From contig BMAT01005504.1 of NCBI GenBank assembly GCA_019649035.1, positions 259,047 through 320,619 of the forward strand: a stretch of 61,573 nt of DNA, read 5' to 3'. Positions 1-11,460 of this stretch are shown in pieces. The stretch is from Elysia marginata (Eukaryota > Mollusca > Gastropoda > Plakobranchidae). Position numbers and translations under genes: made by a program. The notes under the pieces are model-generated. The model was not told where the DNA came from, did not search any database, and saw only the letters and a program-made list of their open reading frames with translations. The stretch's first letter is position 1. The number at the start of each line of letters is the position of its first letter.

Positions 1-30
1 TACTACTACTACTACCACTACTACTACTAA
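1..30. repeat. (TAC)n microsatellite
   Basis: The window opens inside an almost perfect trinucleotide repeat of TAC/ACT with one CCA interruption. It probably continues beyond the left edge. Confidence 0.85.
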
Positions 31-599
31 ATGCACAATAGCAATATACAATAATGATGACAATAACAATAAAAGGAACACTTATGTTCTTCCTTAGTTT
101 GTTTGATTCATTGATTTAGATCTCAAATTAAATAGAGCCCTTAAAACATATTTTATTTAAGTGTTTCAGACTGTGTTTGAATAAAAATCCAGGGCAGTCC
201 TTCGTGAAATGACCAATGCTAACTGTAAGCGCAATTCCCCCTGGGGCAGCCAACACTAGGATTAGCTTTCTCTTATGTCTGGACGGAAACTTTATCAACT
301 TCAGCGTTTTCCTATAATCTTTCTACTTCTCTAGATGTTTTCCATTTAGAACAAAGGTCAGAGCTTTTTGCTTCTCTCCTAGCAGACTTGAAACTACTGC
401 TTTCAGGTTTTTTTTTCTTGGTGTCCTAGTCAGCCTTCTTCTTGGCAAGATCTGACTGATGATTTCCGTTTTCCTAGCCTACCCTCTCTTTTCTATCATT
501 CAAATTGACTGTACGGCTAGCTTTTATCTCTATTTTTTGTTTTACCTAGATTCTGCTGCGAAATTTGTCCGCTTCTTTCTCTTTTTTTGTCTCCGACTC

Positions 600-603
<4 letters not shown>
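31..603. other. AT-rich noncoding DNA, no gene seen
   Basis: Ordinary AT-rich sequence that becomes pyrimidine-rich toward 540-600. Short open frames here are the translated CT tract and carry no protein signal. Confidence 0.6.

Positions 604-651
<48 letters not shown>
604..651. repeat. (TC)n-(AC)n compound microsatellite
   Basis: About 18 TC units pass directly into six AC units, then degrade into CT-rich sequence to about 770. The low-complexity Ser/Leu/His/Thr open frames over this interval are artefacts of the repeat. Confidence 0.9.
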
Positions 652-652
<1 letters not shown>

Positions 653-2411
653 AACACGCACTTTCTATGTTTTTTTTTCCTGTTCCAATCTCTCTGTCTG
701 TTACTCTCTATATGTCTGTCCTAGTCTGTGTGTTTGAAAATCTTTCTGTCTCCCTCCCACTTCCCCTCTCGCACTGGCCATTACCACCCTTTGTATTTGG
801 GATGGATTTTTTTCTACTTTAAAAAAAAAATTTCGGTGCAGTTTAATTTCACATATCTCTCCACCTTTTCTCTCTGTGCGCATGTCTTAGAATATAAAAT
901 CTGTAATCAAAATGGAAGCAAATGCTTAACTCCTGGGGTACATATTTGTCCATATAAATTCAAGCTGGGTGATTGCCATCTTTATTTTACAATAGAAAAT
1001 CTGTAATATTTTTTGTGCTTGGGGTTTATGTTTTTTAGGGAAAAGTTTTCTTCTCCGATATTACACGATGCACCCATAACGGCTGGTGTATCGACGACAC
1101 GTAATTTCATCGAAAAGTGAAAAAATCAGAAAGGTTCTACTAAAAATAATTATTCCCGTGGTATCTTCAATGATATCCAAAACTCACACCTAAGGAAGAC
1201 CAATGCAAGCTGCGTAACATCTCTGTGCACAGAGAGCCTTTCACCGCAGAAATTAATTAAAAAAAAACAGCCAGATTACGCGGATTCAAAGACAATAGGT
1301 TCATTTGCAATAGACTTTAGTAGCAGATGGAACCTTTTGTCTCTAAACCCAACGCAGAGTTGCATAGTTTGTCGCTTATGCTTGGGTAAAGTAATGGCCC
1401 ACAAACTAACATGACATATGTTTGTCCTCACTCAGTGTAACACCTCTCAAACGCTCTTTTTCTAGCCGTATTTATTTCCTTATATCCGCCCAATCATTTT
1501 TTTGAAGGATTTATTTTTACTTAACTATCGCCTCCTCAACATTTCTTTTTCACTAGATTTGTTTGTCATAGGGCACTCCCCGATACACTAAGCCCAAACC
1601 GTCCATCACTAGCCAGCCTCAGGCTCTTTGATTGGATTAGCTCCCCTGACATCCGCAATAAGAAATAATGGCAGGAATTAACCCTGTTTTTCCCGCCAGC
1701 TTTTGCTACCTAACGAAATTCTTTACGGCGCATCAGGTCCGCATTGCGTCAAGCCAAAAAGAATAGGAAAGACGTTCAAGCTTGCATGAAAAGGTTTAGC
1801 ATAAAGGTAGGTGGATATATAACAATGCATTTTCTAGGAAGCGGATCTTAGTTTCGAAGACAGCAACACCACTCAAATCAAATGAACAGAAGGCAAATAT
1901 AGCGGACCAAATTATAACTACCTTGCAACAAATAAAAAAGGACGCGTGTATTGAAAGGAAAAAAATGCAAGTGGGTGTTTTTTTACGCTTTGTCTCAAGA
2001 AATCAAGACGGTGATGTTTTCAGAAAAAAATATTAAACCAATGGTTTTCTACTGTTAACCTGTAGATGAGATTCAATTTTATAGAGCCCTAGAAATTTTT
2101 CACATAACATCAAGGCACTTAAAATTCTTTTCATTTGTAACAAAGAGTGTTGGCTTTAGCAAACAGAATCGCCCTTTGTAAGTGCAAATGCTAATGAAGC
2201 AGTACTTTAGAACTTGGCTATGCAGTCAACATTACAGGAAGTTATAATCATTTTAACTGGACAACAAATTTGCACCAATATAGGAACAAACAGTAAAATA
2301 TTCAAGTCAGAGATGTGTTGGCTGGTTGCGAAACCAGACATAGTAAACAGATCTTCAATAATGCAGTGAATGCATGTAGCCTAAAGTTAAATTGTGACAA
2401 ACGTTTTCCTG
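652..2411. other. Noncoding DNA; some denser blocks at 1190-1350 and 1560-1760
   Basis: No open frame of interest. Two stretches are less AT-biased and more complex than their surroundings. 1190-1350 includes TTAATTAA and a CAATAGGTTCATTTGCAATAG-type segment. 1560-1760 includes CCAAT-like GATTGGATTAG and several CpGs. They could be old repeats or regulatory DNA; the sequence alone cannot decide. Confidence 0.4.
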
Positions 2412-2480
2412 CCCAAATTCAAACCCGCGACTTCTGGAACCTCGGCACTCACCGCCATGTAACTCAAAGAAACATTTAAT
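2412..2480 (-). mobile_element. Old tRNA-derived SINE head
   Basis: On the minus strand the segment GGCGGTGAGTGCCGAGG is followed after tRNA-like spacing by a B-box relative, CGGGTTTGAATTTG. It aligns without gaps to the heads of the two SINE copies near 24.1 and 24.5 kb (GGCGGTGGGTGCCGAAG ... AGGTTCGAATCAT), so it is probably the same family and much older. No 3' body or tail is recognisable at lower coordinates. Confidence 0.5.
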
Positions 2481-3161
2481 TGTGTTCGCTACTAAGTTGA
2501 CGAGGGCATTACTTTGCTAAGCCTGTAATCGCACCTAAAAAAAACCAAGTTTTAAAAAAAATTATCAAGCTGCATTTACGTAATGACCCACGAAGTGAAT
2601 AAAAGGCATGGTTGGAATAACAGTAATCGATTATTGAATACCACGGTTGGCAGGCATTCTCAGCCATTAAAATTGGGATCAAAATCTATCCAAAAAATAG
2701 TTTTAGGATGAAAAAGTTTTTGTCGTTGTTTGACCTTACTGTAATAATGAGGCCAAGGTGTATGAGTAGCTCCGGTACAACTATTTTTTTCCTTTAAAAA
2801 ATAACTTAGGATATTAGTAAAAGAAAATGGTGAAAAAAAGACTACTCCTTGGGCGGGAAAATTGGCTTTCTTTGCAAATGAAGTCTTTACTATAGGCCAC
2901 TATGTCACTTTTGTTCCGAACAAAACTCATAACAAAGGTTAGAAGTACTTCCTGGATTTTGAAACCCAGTTTTAGTCTCTGACATAATAACATGTGAACC
3001 CTTTTTGCACTAACGCGATAAAGTATTTTTTTCATAGTTATGTTTTGGGTCCTTAAAGCCTAGCCTTTTTTCACAACTCTTTCAAAACATCCTCAACTTT
3101 ATTGACGCGGATATTGTCACATTCCATTCATATTGGTTTTAATAATTTTATTGAATTGCAG
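2481..3161. other. AT-rich noncoding DNA, nothing recognised
   Basis: Only short chance frames. No repeat or RNA signature was seen. Confidence 0.5.
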
Positions 3162-3396
3162 AAAATGACAAGAGGATGTTCAGCGTGCTTGCTTTTCAGT
3201 TTTGCCAGCATTGTTTGGGGTTATTGTGTCTCTTGTCTTTTTACCTTTGTTCTTTTTCCACCACGTTATCTTAAACATTTCCCCCTGCCAGCATCAGCTG
3301 CACGCGCGGACAGAAATACCAAGCCACGGAATTCTTGCGTTTCAAAGAAGGTAAAAAACCATCTCAACCAAAAACCATGCAAACACCATCAGACAG
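3162..3396 (+). CDS. Candidate first coding exon with a hydrophobic N-terminus
   Basis: A splice-acceptor-like TTGAATTGCAG ends at 3161 and a donor-like ACAG|GTAAAT begins at 3397. The intervening 235 bp are open in one frame. The first ATG (3165, context AAAATGA, favourable A at -3) gives MTRGCSACLLFSFASIV followed by a Cys/Phe/Leu-rich hydrophobic stretch. A basic, Cys-containing hydrophilic segment of about 45 residues follows (NTKPRNSC, KPCKHHQTG). This is the layout of a signal peptide plus the start of a secreted or membrane protein. I do not recognise a family. The donor is phase 1, which cannot join the phase-0 acceptor at 6611 without another exon between. It may equally be a chance ORF, and no promoter was identified upstream. 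Confidence 0.2.
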
Positions 3397-6156
3397 GTAA
3401 ATGTGTTTTTTTTTTTAGAAAAGATTTTTCGACACAATGACGTACATGTGATAATGTCTTTCAAAATTCTATAAATAACAGCGGTTAAAAAATCACCTTC
3501 TACTTGACAATTGATTTTTTAGCTGTAAAAATTTACTTGTTAGATTTATGTATTGTCTGTTTCTTACACAACTGTACTCACAATTTCAAATCTCTAAATA
3601 TTTGTCAGCATTTCGACAACATTGAAGACGAAGAATGATTCAAACATTTCTCAAAGGATTAAGCTTTTGAAAAGAATTCATACTATCGAAAATTATTTAA
3701 ACACGGTTTATTCAATGAGGCCGCAGGGCCTATTTTTGAAAACGTCTAGAAAAAGAACTTATGTTACTTGTATTGAAATCTGAATGGGAGCTGGCAAATT
3801 GATGTTTTCAACAGTAAAAATTCCACACAAATTTGCCACTTAATACATTAAAGAATTTAATTGGCCAAAAAAAATCTCCACATCTGACTTTTATACTCGT
3901 TGAACAAGAATCAGGGAATATAATTATGAGCAATGGGAATGTACAGGCTGTATTTTATCCACAGGCAAAAGCTAAAATGATGCATTTTGATTTTGTCTCG
4001 CCCGGGTAAATCGAACTGATTCTTTTGTTCATCGAAGTCTGTTTCCACAAAAAGGCAAAATAGCTTCCTTTATTTTAAATCTCCTTTGTTATTTCGTCTG
4101 GTCTAGATTTTATTTTGTTCAATTATTTTTCAGTTGTTGCTTTGCAGCTTTAGTTTCGTTTGCATTGAGTTTTATTTCGCGCCAAACAGACAAATATTTC
4201 CTCTTTGTGTTTACTCTAGGGAGTGTAAACGTTTCCGCAATCACAAATGCAAAGTCTATTCAATATAAATGAATAAGATTTAAAATACTTTAAATCATTA
4301 ATTCCGTTATAAGCCTGTACAAAACAAAGATTTGACATCATTTTGCTCATATTTGCAAAACATTTTAAACCATTAAAGTCTTTGCAACGAAAACTAGTCT
4401 GGGAAACTAGCTGTGACTGTATGAGTGAAATTGTAGGCTTCAATCCTTTTCAGCTTTCTCATTATAAAGACAAAAATATCTAACATTTTATGGCACAAAA
4501 TCGCACGATGGCGGCGTTGGTACAATTTACAAATACTTTCTTTTGCGTTTTGTTTCAGTCTAGGACAATTTCTAATCCTTCAATGTTGAAACTTTAGTCG
4601 GTGCTATAACTTTGGAATTGACTTTAGTTTTTCTTACTAGCTTGGTTCATTATCTATTTACCTGATCAGAAATGGTTATTTTTTCTGAATGTGCTAAATC
4701 TGCTATAGATGCGCGGAGTTTTTTCTGTTTAATAAGATAAGAAAAACTGTGCAGCAATAGAGGAGATCATGCTTATACTACGTTTCTTATCACGTATTTT
4801 GTCTTCAAACACAAATTTAGTTTGAAATTTGAAAGTTCACATTTTAATCATTAATCTGTATAGGGTTAAAACTATTCGGCCGAGGTAAAATACATAATTA
4901 TATCCAAAACACTGTGTATCCATTAATAAAACATATAAATCTCCCATTGAGCGCTTGGAATGACAAAACATTAAGTGTTAACCCTCTTACTCCATATGCA
5001 ATTTATTTCTCTCTTGGTTTAATGTGTTAGCCTCTGGTCATGTCTCCTGTGTTATTTCTTTTATTTTTACATTTATTCATCAATTATTTCTAACTTATCA
5101 CCTTCACTGCAATTGTTGTACTCATTCCCTCTCATTGTATCTCAGACCCCCTCGAGATGTGTTAGTTCTAGCAAAATGTCTTGTTGCTATATCCTACATA
5201 CAATAACAATATTAAAAGTCGTAAAATGTTGCTTGCACAATGAAGAAAAACAATAAAAACAACAAATTTATAATAAAGTGTCGTTTCCTTAAGTGCCTTG
5301 GGTCCATACCAATCAACCTTTTAAATTGTTCTATCAAAAAGCATTGCTTTTCGATGCTCCAGATTTGGAATTCAAGCATGTTCTTGCAAAACCTTCAGTT
5401 TATTTAAGTCATTATCAGGTTATTTTTTTAACCTATGCTAGATCGAACACATACTTTTTACCTCCCTTCTCTCTAGGTCTCTGTCTGTCTCTCTGTCTCT
5501 GTCTCTCTTCAAGGATTTACTTTAAATATTGTTTAGCAGAGTGTGTATTTCATGCTGAAGATATGAAAGGGACCCATTTTATTTTTTAGTATTCTCAGAG
5601 TTATGTTAAAGTCATTTTAAAAGATTAGATAATGCTCAAATTTTTAATAACAATAATGTTTGTAACTGCATTTTACAAAATACAAAGCCTTAATTTTCTG
5701 ACTCTTTTTTCACTAATGGATTTTGTTATCATTTTATTAAAAATTCTTTTCTTGATTTCGTGTCGTTTTCTTAAAAACCATAATACTAAACCGAATAATT
5801 GAAGCTACATTCTGATAATCCTATTCTTCAGGTTTTATTCGCCTCGGTAATTATCTTGTTACTCCTAAACTCACAATAATCTGCTGATTTGCGGTTGAGT
5901 GTTGGTTTTATTAGTTGGTTTGTCAAGTGACGAAATTGTTTTCAAGATCTAGAAAGATTCTTCCTTAAATCACTTTCAGCAAAAATAAACGTAATTAATT
6001 GGGACAAATTAATGGTTGAAACAAGAGACGCATGAAGTGAATTCCAATGTACAGTCATCACTTGCACACAAAAATATTGTACATTAGTGTCACCTTAATA
6101 AATATGGCTGCTACTAATGGACATTTCTACAAGTCAAGTACTCTGTAAATAAAAAC
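3397..6156. other. AT-rich noncoding DNA; one YY1-like site at 4508-4516
   Basis: No supported gene. ATGGCGGCG at 4508-4516 matches the YY1 core and opens a 29-codon frame (MAALVQFTNTFF...), which is too short to call. A TCTCTG-rich tract lies at 5467-5510. The rest shows nothing recognisable. Confidence 0.45.
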
Positions 6157-6545
6157 ATTCATTGCTAGTATCTGGTATTGGACGAGACAAAGCAATTATA
6201 TGATTCTGTTTAATACACATGAATGTCATTACAAAAAAAATTTTCCGAAGGCAAACGTAGCTGTGAAAGGTTAATGATAAGAAACAAGAATTCTATATAA
6301 AGTAAAATACCATTGCTAATACTTGTACCTGCTGTATTTTCGAAACAATTAAAGCTATAATAAAACTATATGTTTGTTTGACAAAAATACGACTGCTATT
6401 AAAATTAATATGTTCATGAACACATATAGTTTGTAAATGGAAACTTTATTGCACATCCTTTGCTAATATCTGGTATTGGATGTGACGAAGGGAATGTTAT
6501 AACTCTTTTTCTTTCACATAGATACATGTTATTACAAAAAATACA
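6157..6545. repeat. Diverged direct repeats, about 300 bp apart, with nested palindromes
   Basis: 6160-6240 and 6459-6540 share GCTA(G/A)TATCTGGTATTGGA and a later CATTACAAAAAA-type end. A shorter partial match (ATTGCTAATACTTG) lies midway at about 6312, suggesting an old array with a period near 150 bp. Between them AAACTATATGT (6363-6373) pairs perfectly with ACATATAGTTT (6422-6432), and TGTTCATGAACA (6411-6422) is a 12-bp palindrome. Confidence 0.5.
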
Positions 6546-6610
6546 CTCCAGTCTTGTATTTATTCCTCCACGCGGAAATTCATTATGTTTCATATGTTTC
6601 AACATTACAG

Positions 6611-6713
6611 GCTAAAGTCATTGATATCGAGGGTTTCAGAGAAAACAATTCGCTCGTTTACCAAGTCAGAGTGAAGCTTCTAAGCCGTTTCAAAAACCAT
6701 CTTAGTCTTCGAG
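6611..6713 (+). CDS. Candidate exon with NTR/TIMP-like domain similarity
   Basis: Acceptor-like TTTCAACATTACAG ends at 6610 and a possible donor GAG|GTATCC begins at 6714. The open frame reads AKVIDIEGFRENN, then SLVYQVRVKLLSRFKNHL. The order AKV - loop - LVYxVxV - (F)K resembles the second exon of tissue inhibitors of metalloproteinase and other NTR-domain proteins, which also starts near an (R)AKV motif. If the frame continues past 6713 it reads GIHTKPRTLAST and stops at 6764-6766. The IHT recalls the next NTR strand, but the Cys expected there is absent. No cysteines are present in the exon. This is similarity by eye only. It could be a real exon, a truncated paralogue or chance. The start phase is 0. 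Confidence 0.3.
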
Positions 6714-6766
6714 GTATCCATACGAAGCCACGGACGCTTGCGTCAACTCGACTTTTAACCCTTTAA

Positions 6767-7542
6767 TGCGAGTTTAAGCCTCGGGACGTCACTCCAACTC
6801 GCGGAGGTCACTAAATCAATTTCAAGGGGTCCACATTTTATTCTAGTTTGTAAAAAAATGCTTTTTTCGTTTTGTTGGAAACATTTGAAAAAAATAGACT
6901 GCCGTATTTTACGAGCTGAAAACTAAACGTTTAGAGCAAATAGCCTAATATGGCTTTTGGACCACTAGATAGCAATAATTAAACAAGCTTTCTTCTGAAA
7001 AAAGGTTAAGAGATGTTTATATTTTTGTAAAACTGTAGCTTATCGATTCGGCAACACGTCATCTCCACCCCAGTAAGAAGATTAGGCTATTACATTTGAA
7101 AGACTGAAAATCTGCGACTCTCTACCAGTATCGGTAACAGGAGAGTAACCCAATTTTCCTAGAGGAGGAATATGTTAATGGTGCGTTGAGACCAAGGTCG
7201 TCTTCCTTGAAACCCATCACTAACATATTCGGATCGTAAGGAAACGCAAGAAGTAAAAATAATGAGACAAGGCATCTACTAGCATAAATTATCATAACCG
7301 CGTGTGAAGACTGCCCATCATACAGCTAGAATCGTAATTATGATCTTTTGATTTTTTTATATGAACAGTTGACATGATAAAGCATTGATCATTTTCTTAT
7401 TAATACATTTTGTATAGTCTCACTATCAGAGTCAGGTTTGCTTTTTGTTAAAAGCATAATGGATGGATTAGGGAAGACTTCCCTAATTCATTCTCAAGTT
7501 TAAAACTACGTACGAATCGCTGGACCCTTAATTGCTTGACTT
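6767..7542. other. Noncoding DNA, nothing recognised
   Basis: No supported ORF, RNA gene or repeat. Confidence 0.5.
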
Positions 7543-7675
7543 TATGTTGAAAATTATACGCCATTATGAAATGGAACAGAAGGGAAGAAAGTCAATGTTT
7601 GCATTTTCAATGAAAGATTTTATTTCGTCTATAAAGGCCTACATTGGCCCTTGGTTATCAGTTGCACAATGTAAA
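7543..7675 (+). CDS. Weak exon-like ORF with a donor-like end
   Basis: From the ATG at 7543 the frame reads MLKIIRHYEMEQKGRKSM and continues through KDFISSIKAYIGPW to a donor-like AAAG|GTATAG at 7676. Read through, it would stop at 7733-7735 (63 codons). Residue composition is balanced rather than low-complexity, which is why it is listed. No family is recognised, and its relation to the exon-like frames at 3.2 and 6.6 kb is unknown. Confidence 0.1.
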
Positions 7676-7779
7676 GGTATAGTGATTTTATCATGCAAAA
7701 ATAGACATCAAGAGAGGTCAAATCATCCTCGATAAGTACGTGAGTAAAGCCGGCGCGTGAGAGGATAAAACTTCAGCAG

Positions 7780-8170
7780 AGAATGATCAGGAGTGATGCT
7801 TGCTTTCAGCAATGGTAACACTGTCCTAATATTTGCCCTCTTTCCCTGAGCTTACGGCAGTAAGCCTATTACTATCACCAGCTCACAATTATATTACCCT
7901 CCCATCACTAAGCAACTCGATTACCTTCAGCACTGGGTTTTCCTTAGACAGAGAGCTAATTATACCTTCTACCTCGTGGCCACTTCCAAGACCTTGTGCT
8001 TTCTCCCTCATCAGTCTGTGTATTCGCCTTCCAGAACCCTCTCAATATAGACCTGCTTCGATATTGATAAATCCCCCGAGGTCATTCTCTAAGCTTGATC
8101 TTCTTGGCGGGGATGATCGCACCTGGCATGAGGCAGCTCCGACAGACATGCCGTCATCAAGAGACTACAC
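7780..8170. promoter_or_regulatory. Candidate conserved noncoding block
   Basis: About 390 bp of noticeably more complex, less AT-biased sequence than the flanks. It has several homeodomain-type cores (ACAATTATATTA, GCTAATTATA, CGATTACC), a CAGCTC/GGCAGCTCC stretch and GCACCTGGCA (an E-box CACCTG). It is open in one frame for 115 codons, Pro/Ser/Leu-rich, with no recognisable protein. It could be an enhancer-like element or an unrecognised exon. Composition is the only evidence. Confidence 0.2.
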
Positions 8171-8762
8171 GCGACCATAGTTCTATGTTGTTCTATCTCA
8201 ACTTTCCGAATTTGCGCTAAATTATTTCCTAAGTTTCAGTGTTCATCTTAATATATCCAGCCATTTAGAATGGGGATGTAACGTTATGATTAGTGTTTAA
8301 ATGTTTTAAATACCCATCAAAGTAAAGATTTATAAATTATGACCCGTTCCAAATATGCCAAAATTGTAGTTAGAACAAGAAAGCACTGAGGTCGCGCAGA
8401 GTTTGGCTTAAGGCTGGAGTCTGGAGGTCGGCCTAGCATTAGCCCCTAACACACAACACTGGAGACAAAATGCAAAGCTTGTAGGTAAAGCTAAATAAAG
8501 TAAATGGCGGTTTAAATATCGCTTAATCCAATAAAATGCTCTAAGCTCTTTACATGGGTTAGTTACTAACGTGTCCATTTTAAAGGTTTAACTTGTTTTA
8601 AAAAGCCTTGGAAACGTCCACACCATTGTGCTGTTTTGCTTTAAAAAAGTAGTGAAGAATTCAACATCTCCCTAGCCAGTAAGTGAAAACTACGACCGCA
8701 ACCATGAATACTAGTGATTTATTGAAAAGATGATGAGTCTGTGCACTTATTATTGACATTTG

Positions 8763-8764
<2 letters not shown>
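8171..8764. other. Noncoding DNA, nothing recognised
   Basis: AT-rich sequence. No ORF or RNA structure was seen. Confidence 0.5.
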
Positions 8765-8830
<66 letters not shown>

Positions 8831-8892
8831 GCTCTCCTCTCTCTCTCTCGCTCTCCTCTCTCTATGTGTCTCTCGCACACAAACACACACAC
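8765..8892. repeat. Long (CT)n microsatellite with (AC)n end
   Basis: More than 100 bp of CT with a few TTCTC, GCTC and CTC interruptions, ending in ATGTGTCTCTCGCACACAAACACACAC. It mirrors the CT-to-AC design of the repeat at 604-651. Overlapping Leu/Ser frames are artefacts. Confidence 0.95.
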
Positions 8893-10224
8893 TTTTTCAT
8901 ATTCAATTTCTTGTTTCTTATTCCCCTTGTGACGCCTCTTGAAATTACTCGTTCACCATTTTTTTCTTTTCACTCTTTCAAAAAAATTCACACAAGATTG
9001 AGTTCTTCAAAAGTGTATTATTTTCTTTATTTTTTTCTTCACTTTGTTTACAATGAATAAACTGTTGCTATTTTTTTTTAATTAGGATTAAATCTTTTTC
9101 TTACTACTACACTTACAAAAAAGCGCCAGTGATATTCTGGTCAGTGCTAATAATGATTTTGGTTTTGGACCAACACCCTCTTGTCTTTAATTTCTAATTA
9201 TTATTGCTGAAGTGATGTCCTGTTCTTTCGCTACATGATTCTCATTTTCTTGTTTCGGAGTTGGAGAACTGGTGTGGATTGTACAAAAAAATAATCATGT
9301 GTCATCGCTACTAACTCTATCATTTTAATAGAAAATGTAATTGCCGTGGAAAGCTAACAATTTTTGCACGATACCAGATTTTCTAACTAGTTCTACGGAT
9401 AAAAAATGAGTTAAACAACTGCACTGAAACGTACATAATAATGAGATGATCATAATGAATTCTAGACAGTTCCTCAAAACTGGTTGAAAAATTACCCCTA
9501 GTCCTGACAGGAGTGTTTACTGTCGGGAACTTGGCATCTAGTGTATGTGTTCGATTTCCTTTGTGTTCTTGTTTTCTCTCAAACCATGTCTAGTTTTTCC
9601 TGCAAATGTTTTAGCTATTTCGTTTGTTTGTCACCAAAATATGTAAAAACGAGAAACACAAATACATTAGACATAAGGGAGTACAAAAATTAAGTTTATG
9701 CTTATGCCAACATAATAATGGAAGAAAGAGAAAAAATTGCACTGAGGAAACGAATGTTTTGTTATGACTGGAAGCATGTATAGGTGCAGACAATTTACCA
9801 TTCCAAAATACCTAAGTGTAAAAAATTGAGTAAAAACGGATGCTCATTACGTAAGGTTTGGATATAAAATATAAAAAAGACAATCGTCATAAAGCTGTGG
9901 CTAAAAGAGACTACTTAAAGGAGATATATGTAGAACACGCAAACCTGCAGCGGTAGAGAAGGAAAAAAAAGCTGAGAAGATGGAAAATCCAAATAGTCAT
10001 AAGTACGCGCAATGTTATGTTTTTTGTGGTAATTATGTTTGGCGTAGCTCCCAGCTCATTAGCTACACGAAAAAGAATGTAGGTGAGCGCAGTTAGAAAC
10101 GCATTACAGATGATGGGTAGATAGCTGGCGGGCCGTCTTGTCTTACATATTGCCGTGCGCTGCCAGGAGAAACCGACATCAGTCTCCTTGGAGAGGAATA
10201 AAAATATTAATGAAGTGTTGAAGA
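8893..10224. other. AT-rich noncoding DNA, nothing recognised
   Basis: No supported gene or mobile element. Confidence 0.5.
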
Positions 10225-10290
10225 GTGTCAGAGAGAGAGAGAGAAAGAAAGAGAGAGCTAGAGAGAGAACAATCTAGAGAGGGAAAGAAA
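10225..10290. repeat. Impure (GA)n tract
   Basis: Purine-rich GAGA/GAAA repeat. The Glu/Arg-rich open frame here is a repeat artefact. Confidence 0.75.
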
Positions 10291-10406
10291 AAGGTAGCCA
10301 AATGGGGAGAAGGGAAAAAAATAAGAAAAATTGAAAGGACGTTAAACAGAGAAAGACTTGGAACATGCAAAGAAGATTTTCTTCGAAATTTAATTGGTTT
10401 CAATGT

Positions 10407-10944
10407 TTTATTGACTTCAAACAGGTGTATGACAGTTTCTTTGTATTTTGGGTCGACAACCCCCTCAAAATATTCTTAACAAAGAATTTTGACGTGAGAT
10501 TTTATTTTATCAAGGTCTGGTCTCCTATTTTCCAACTAGATAGATAAATGTCAGTTTAGTGGTGAAAATGGAATTAACCATCTTTAAATTCTCCAGATAC
10601 TAGCATATAGGGCTTAATGCCTGATACTGATAAACACGCAATAAAGAAACGGTAAATGGTTTACAAAGTGGTGCAAAGAACATTTCCTTATTTCAAATGT
10701 TAAAAACACGAAAGAACTCTTAATCGATTTCAGGGTAAAGAGGCAACCAATGCTGCATTTGTTATTGACGTCGAGGACGTTGACATTGTTAACGATCACA
10801 AATATCTTGGCATCACCATACAATTCATAATCTTGGAACTTTCATGCTGAAAGTATCATTAGAAAGCTCAAGTCAAGACACCACTTTGTTAGAAAACTGA
10901 GTACCTTTCTCTTTGACAGTAGGTTTTTGATGTTTGTTCTATAA
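10407..10944 (+). pseudogene. Decayed non-LTR retrotransposon reverse transcriptase
   Basis: Two pieces of an RT lie on the + strand. 10407-10440 reads FIDFKQVYDSF, matching RT motif A (F-x-D-x-x-x-A-F/Y-D). 10669-10944 reads WCKEHFLISNVKNTKELLID, then after a frameshift VEDVDIVNDHKYLGITI, then after another shift WNFHAESIIRKLKSRHH and FVRKLSTFLFDSRFLM. This is the C-terminal palm/thumb order (LNVxKTKExxIDF ... YLGxxID ... RLxFLRKL) of CR1/L2/Rex-type elements. The catalytic FADD region is not recognisable between the pieces, so part is deleted or heavily mutated. Motif A looks more RTE-like, so two different elements are possible. It is dead: two frameshifts, and a stop at 10942-10944. Confidence 0.75.
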
Positions 10945-11460
10945 AGATGAAAAAGATAGTAGACAGACTAATAAAAAGTTCTTAAACTGACCAATACCCC
11001 CCCCCCCCTTATTAAATCAAATAAGATGCTCCACAAGAACCTTGCAACCCACAATAGTTAAATGTAAACGAGAAGGATATCGAAGGCCCTTTTTGCCTAA
11101 TGCTATGAAATATTTTAACTACCTTATACATGTATGCTGACATTTATGCTGTAAGATACCACATTTTTACACCAATGGAATGGAAGTATTTATTTTGTCA
11201 CTGTAAATTGCTGCAAACCTAATAAATGAGTCTGTAAAAGACAAACAAGAATTTTCAATCTTTTATCTTGTGCTTTCATTTAAATATTTAAAACGGTTTA
11301 ATATCTTTCAACTGATTAGCAATCTTCAGTTTGTCTTAAGTAATCGTGAGTTAAAAACTACTGGTAACAAACTAAATTTGGAAAGACAAAGATATTCATA
11401 CTTAACAGTGAAGTCATCGTGACCATAAACCGTTCAAGACAGCATACCAATTACGTCGTT
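10945..11460. other. Noncoding DNA between LINE remnants
   Basis: Includes a C9-10 homopolymer near 10998 and AT-rich sequence. Parts may be unrecognisable LINE body. A frame around 11350-11400 reads NRELKTTGNKLNLERQR but has no clear family. Confidence 0.4.

Noticed and set aside
604..822. Ser/Leu-rich open frames over CT repeats
   Set aside because: They are translations of a dinucleotide repeat and its edges.
8741..8942. Poly-Ser/Leu open frames
   Set aside because: Produced by the (CT)n tract.
10179..10403. Low-complexity Ser/Leu minus-strand ORF and the Glu/Arg plus-strand ORF
   Set aside because: Translations of the (GA)n tract.
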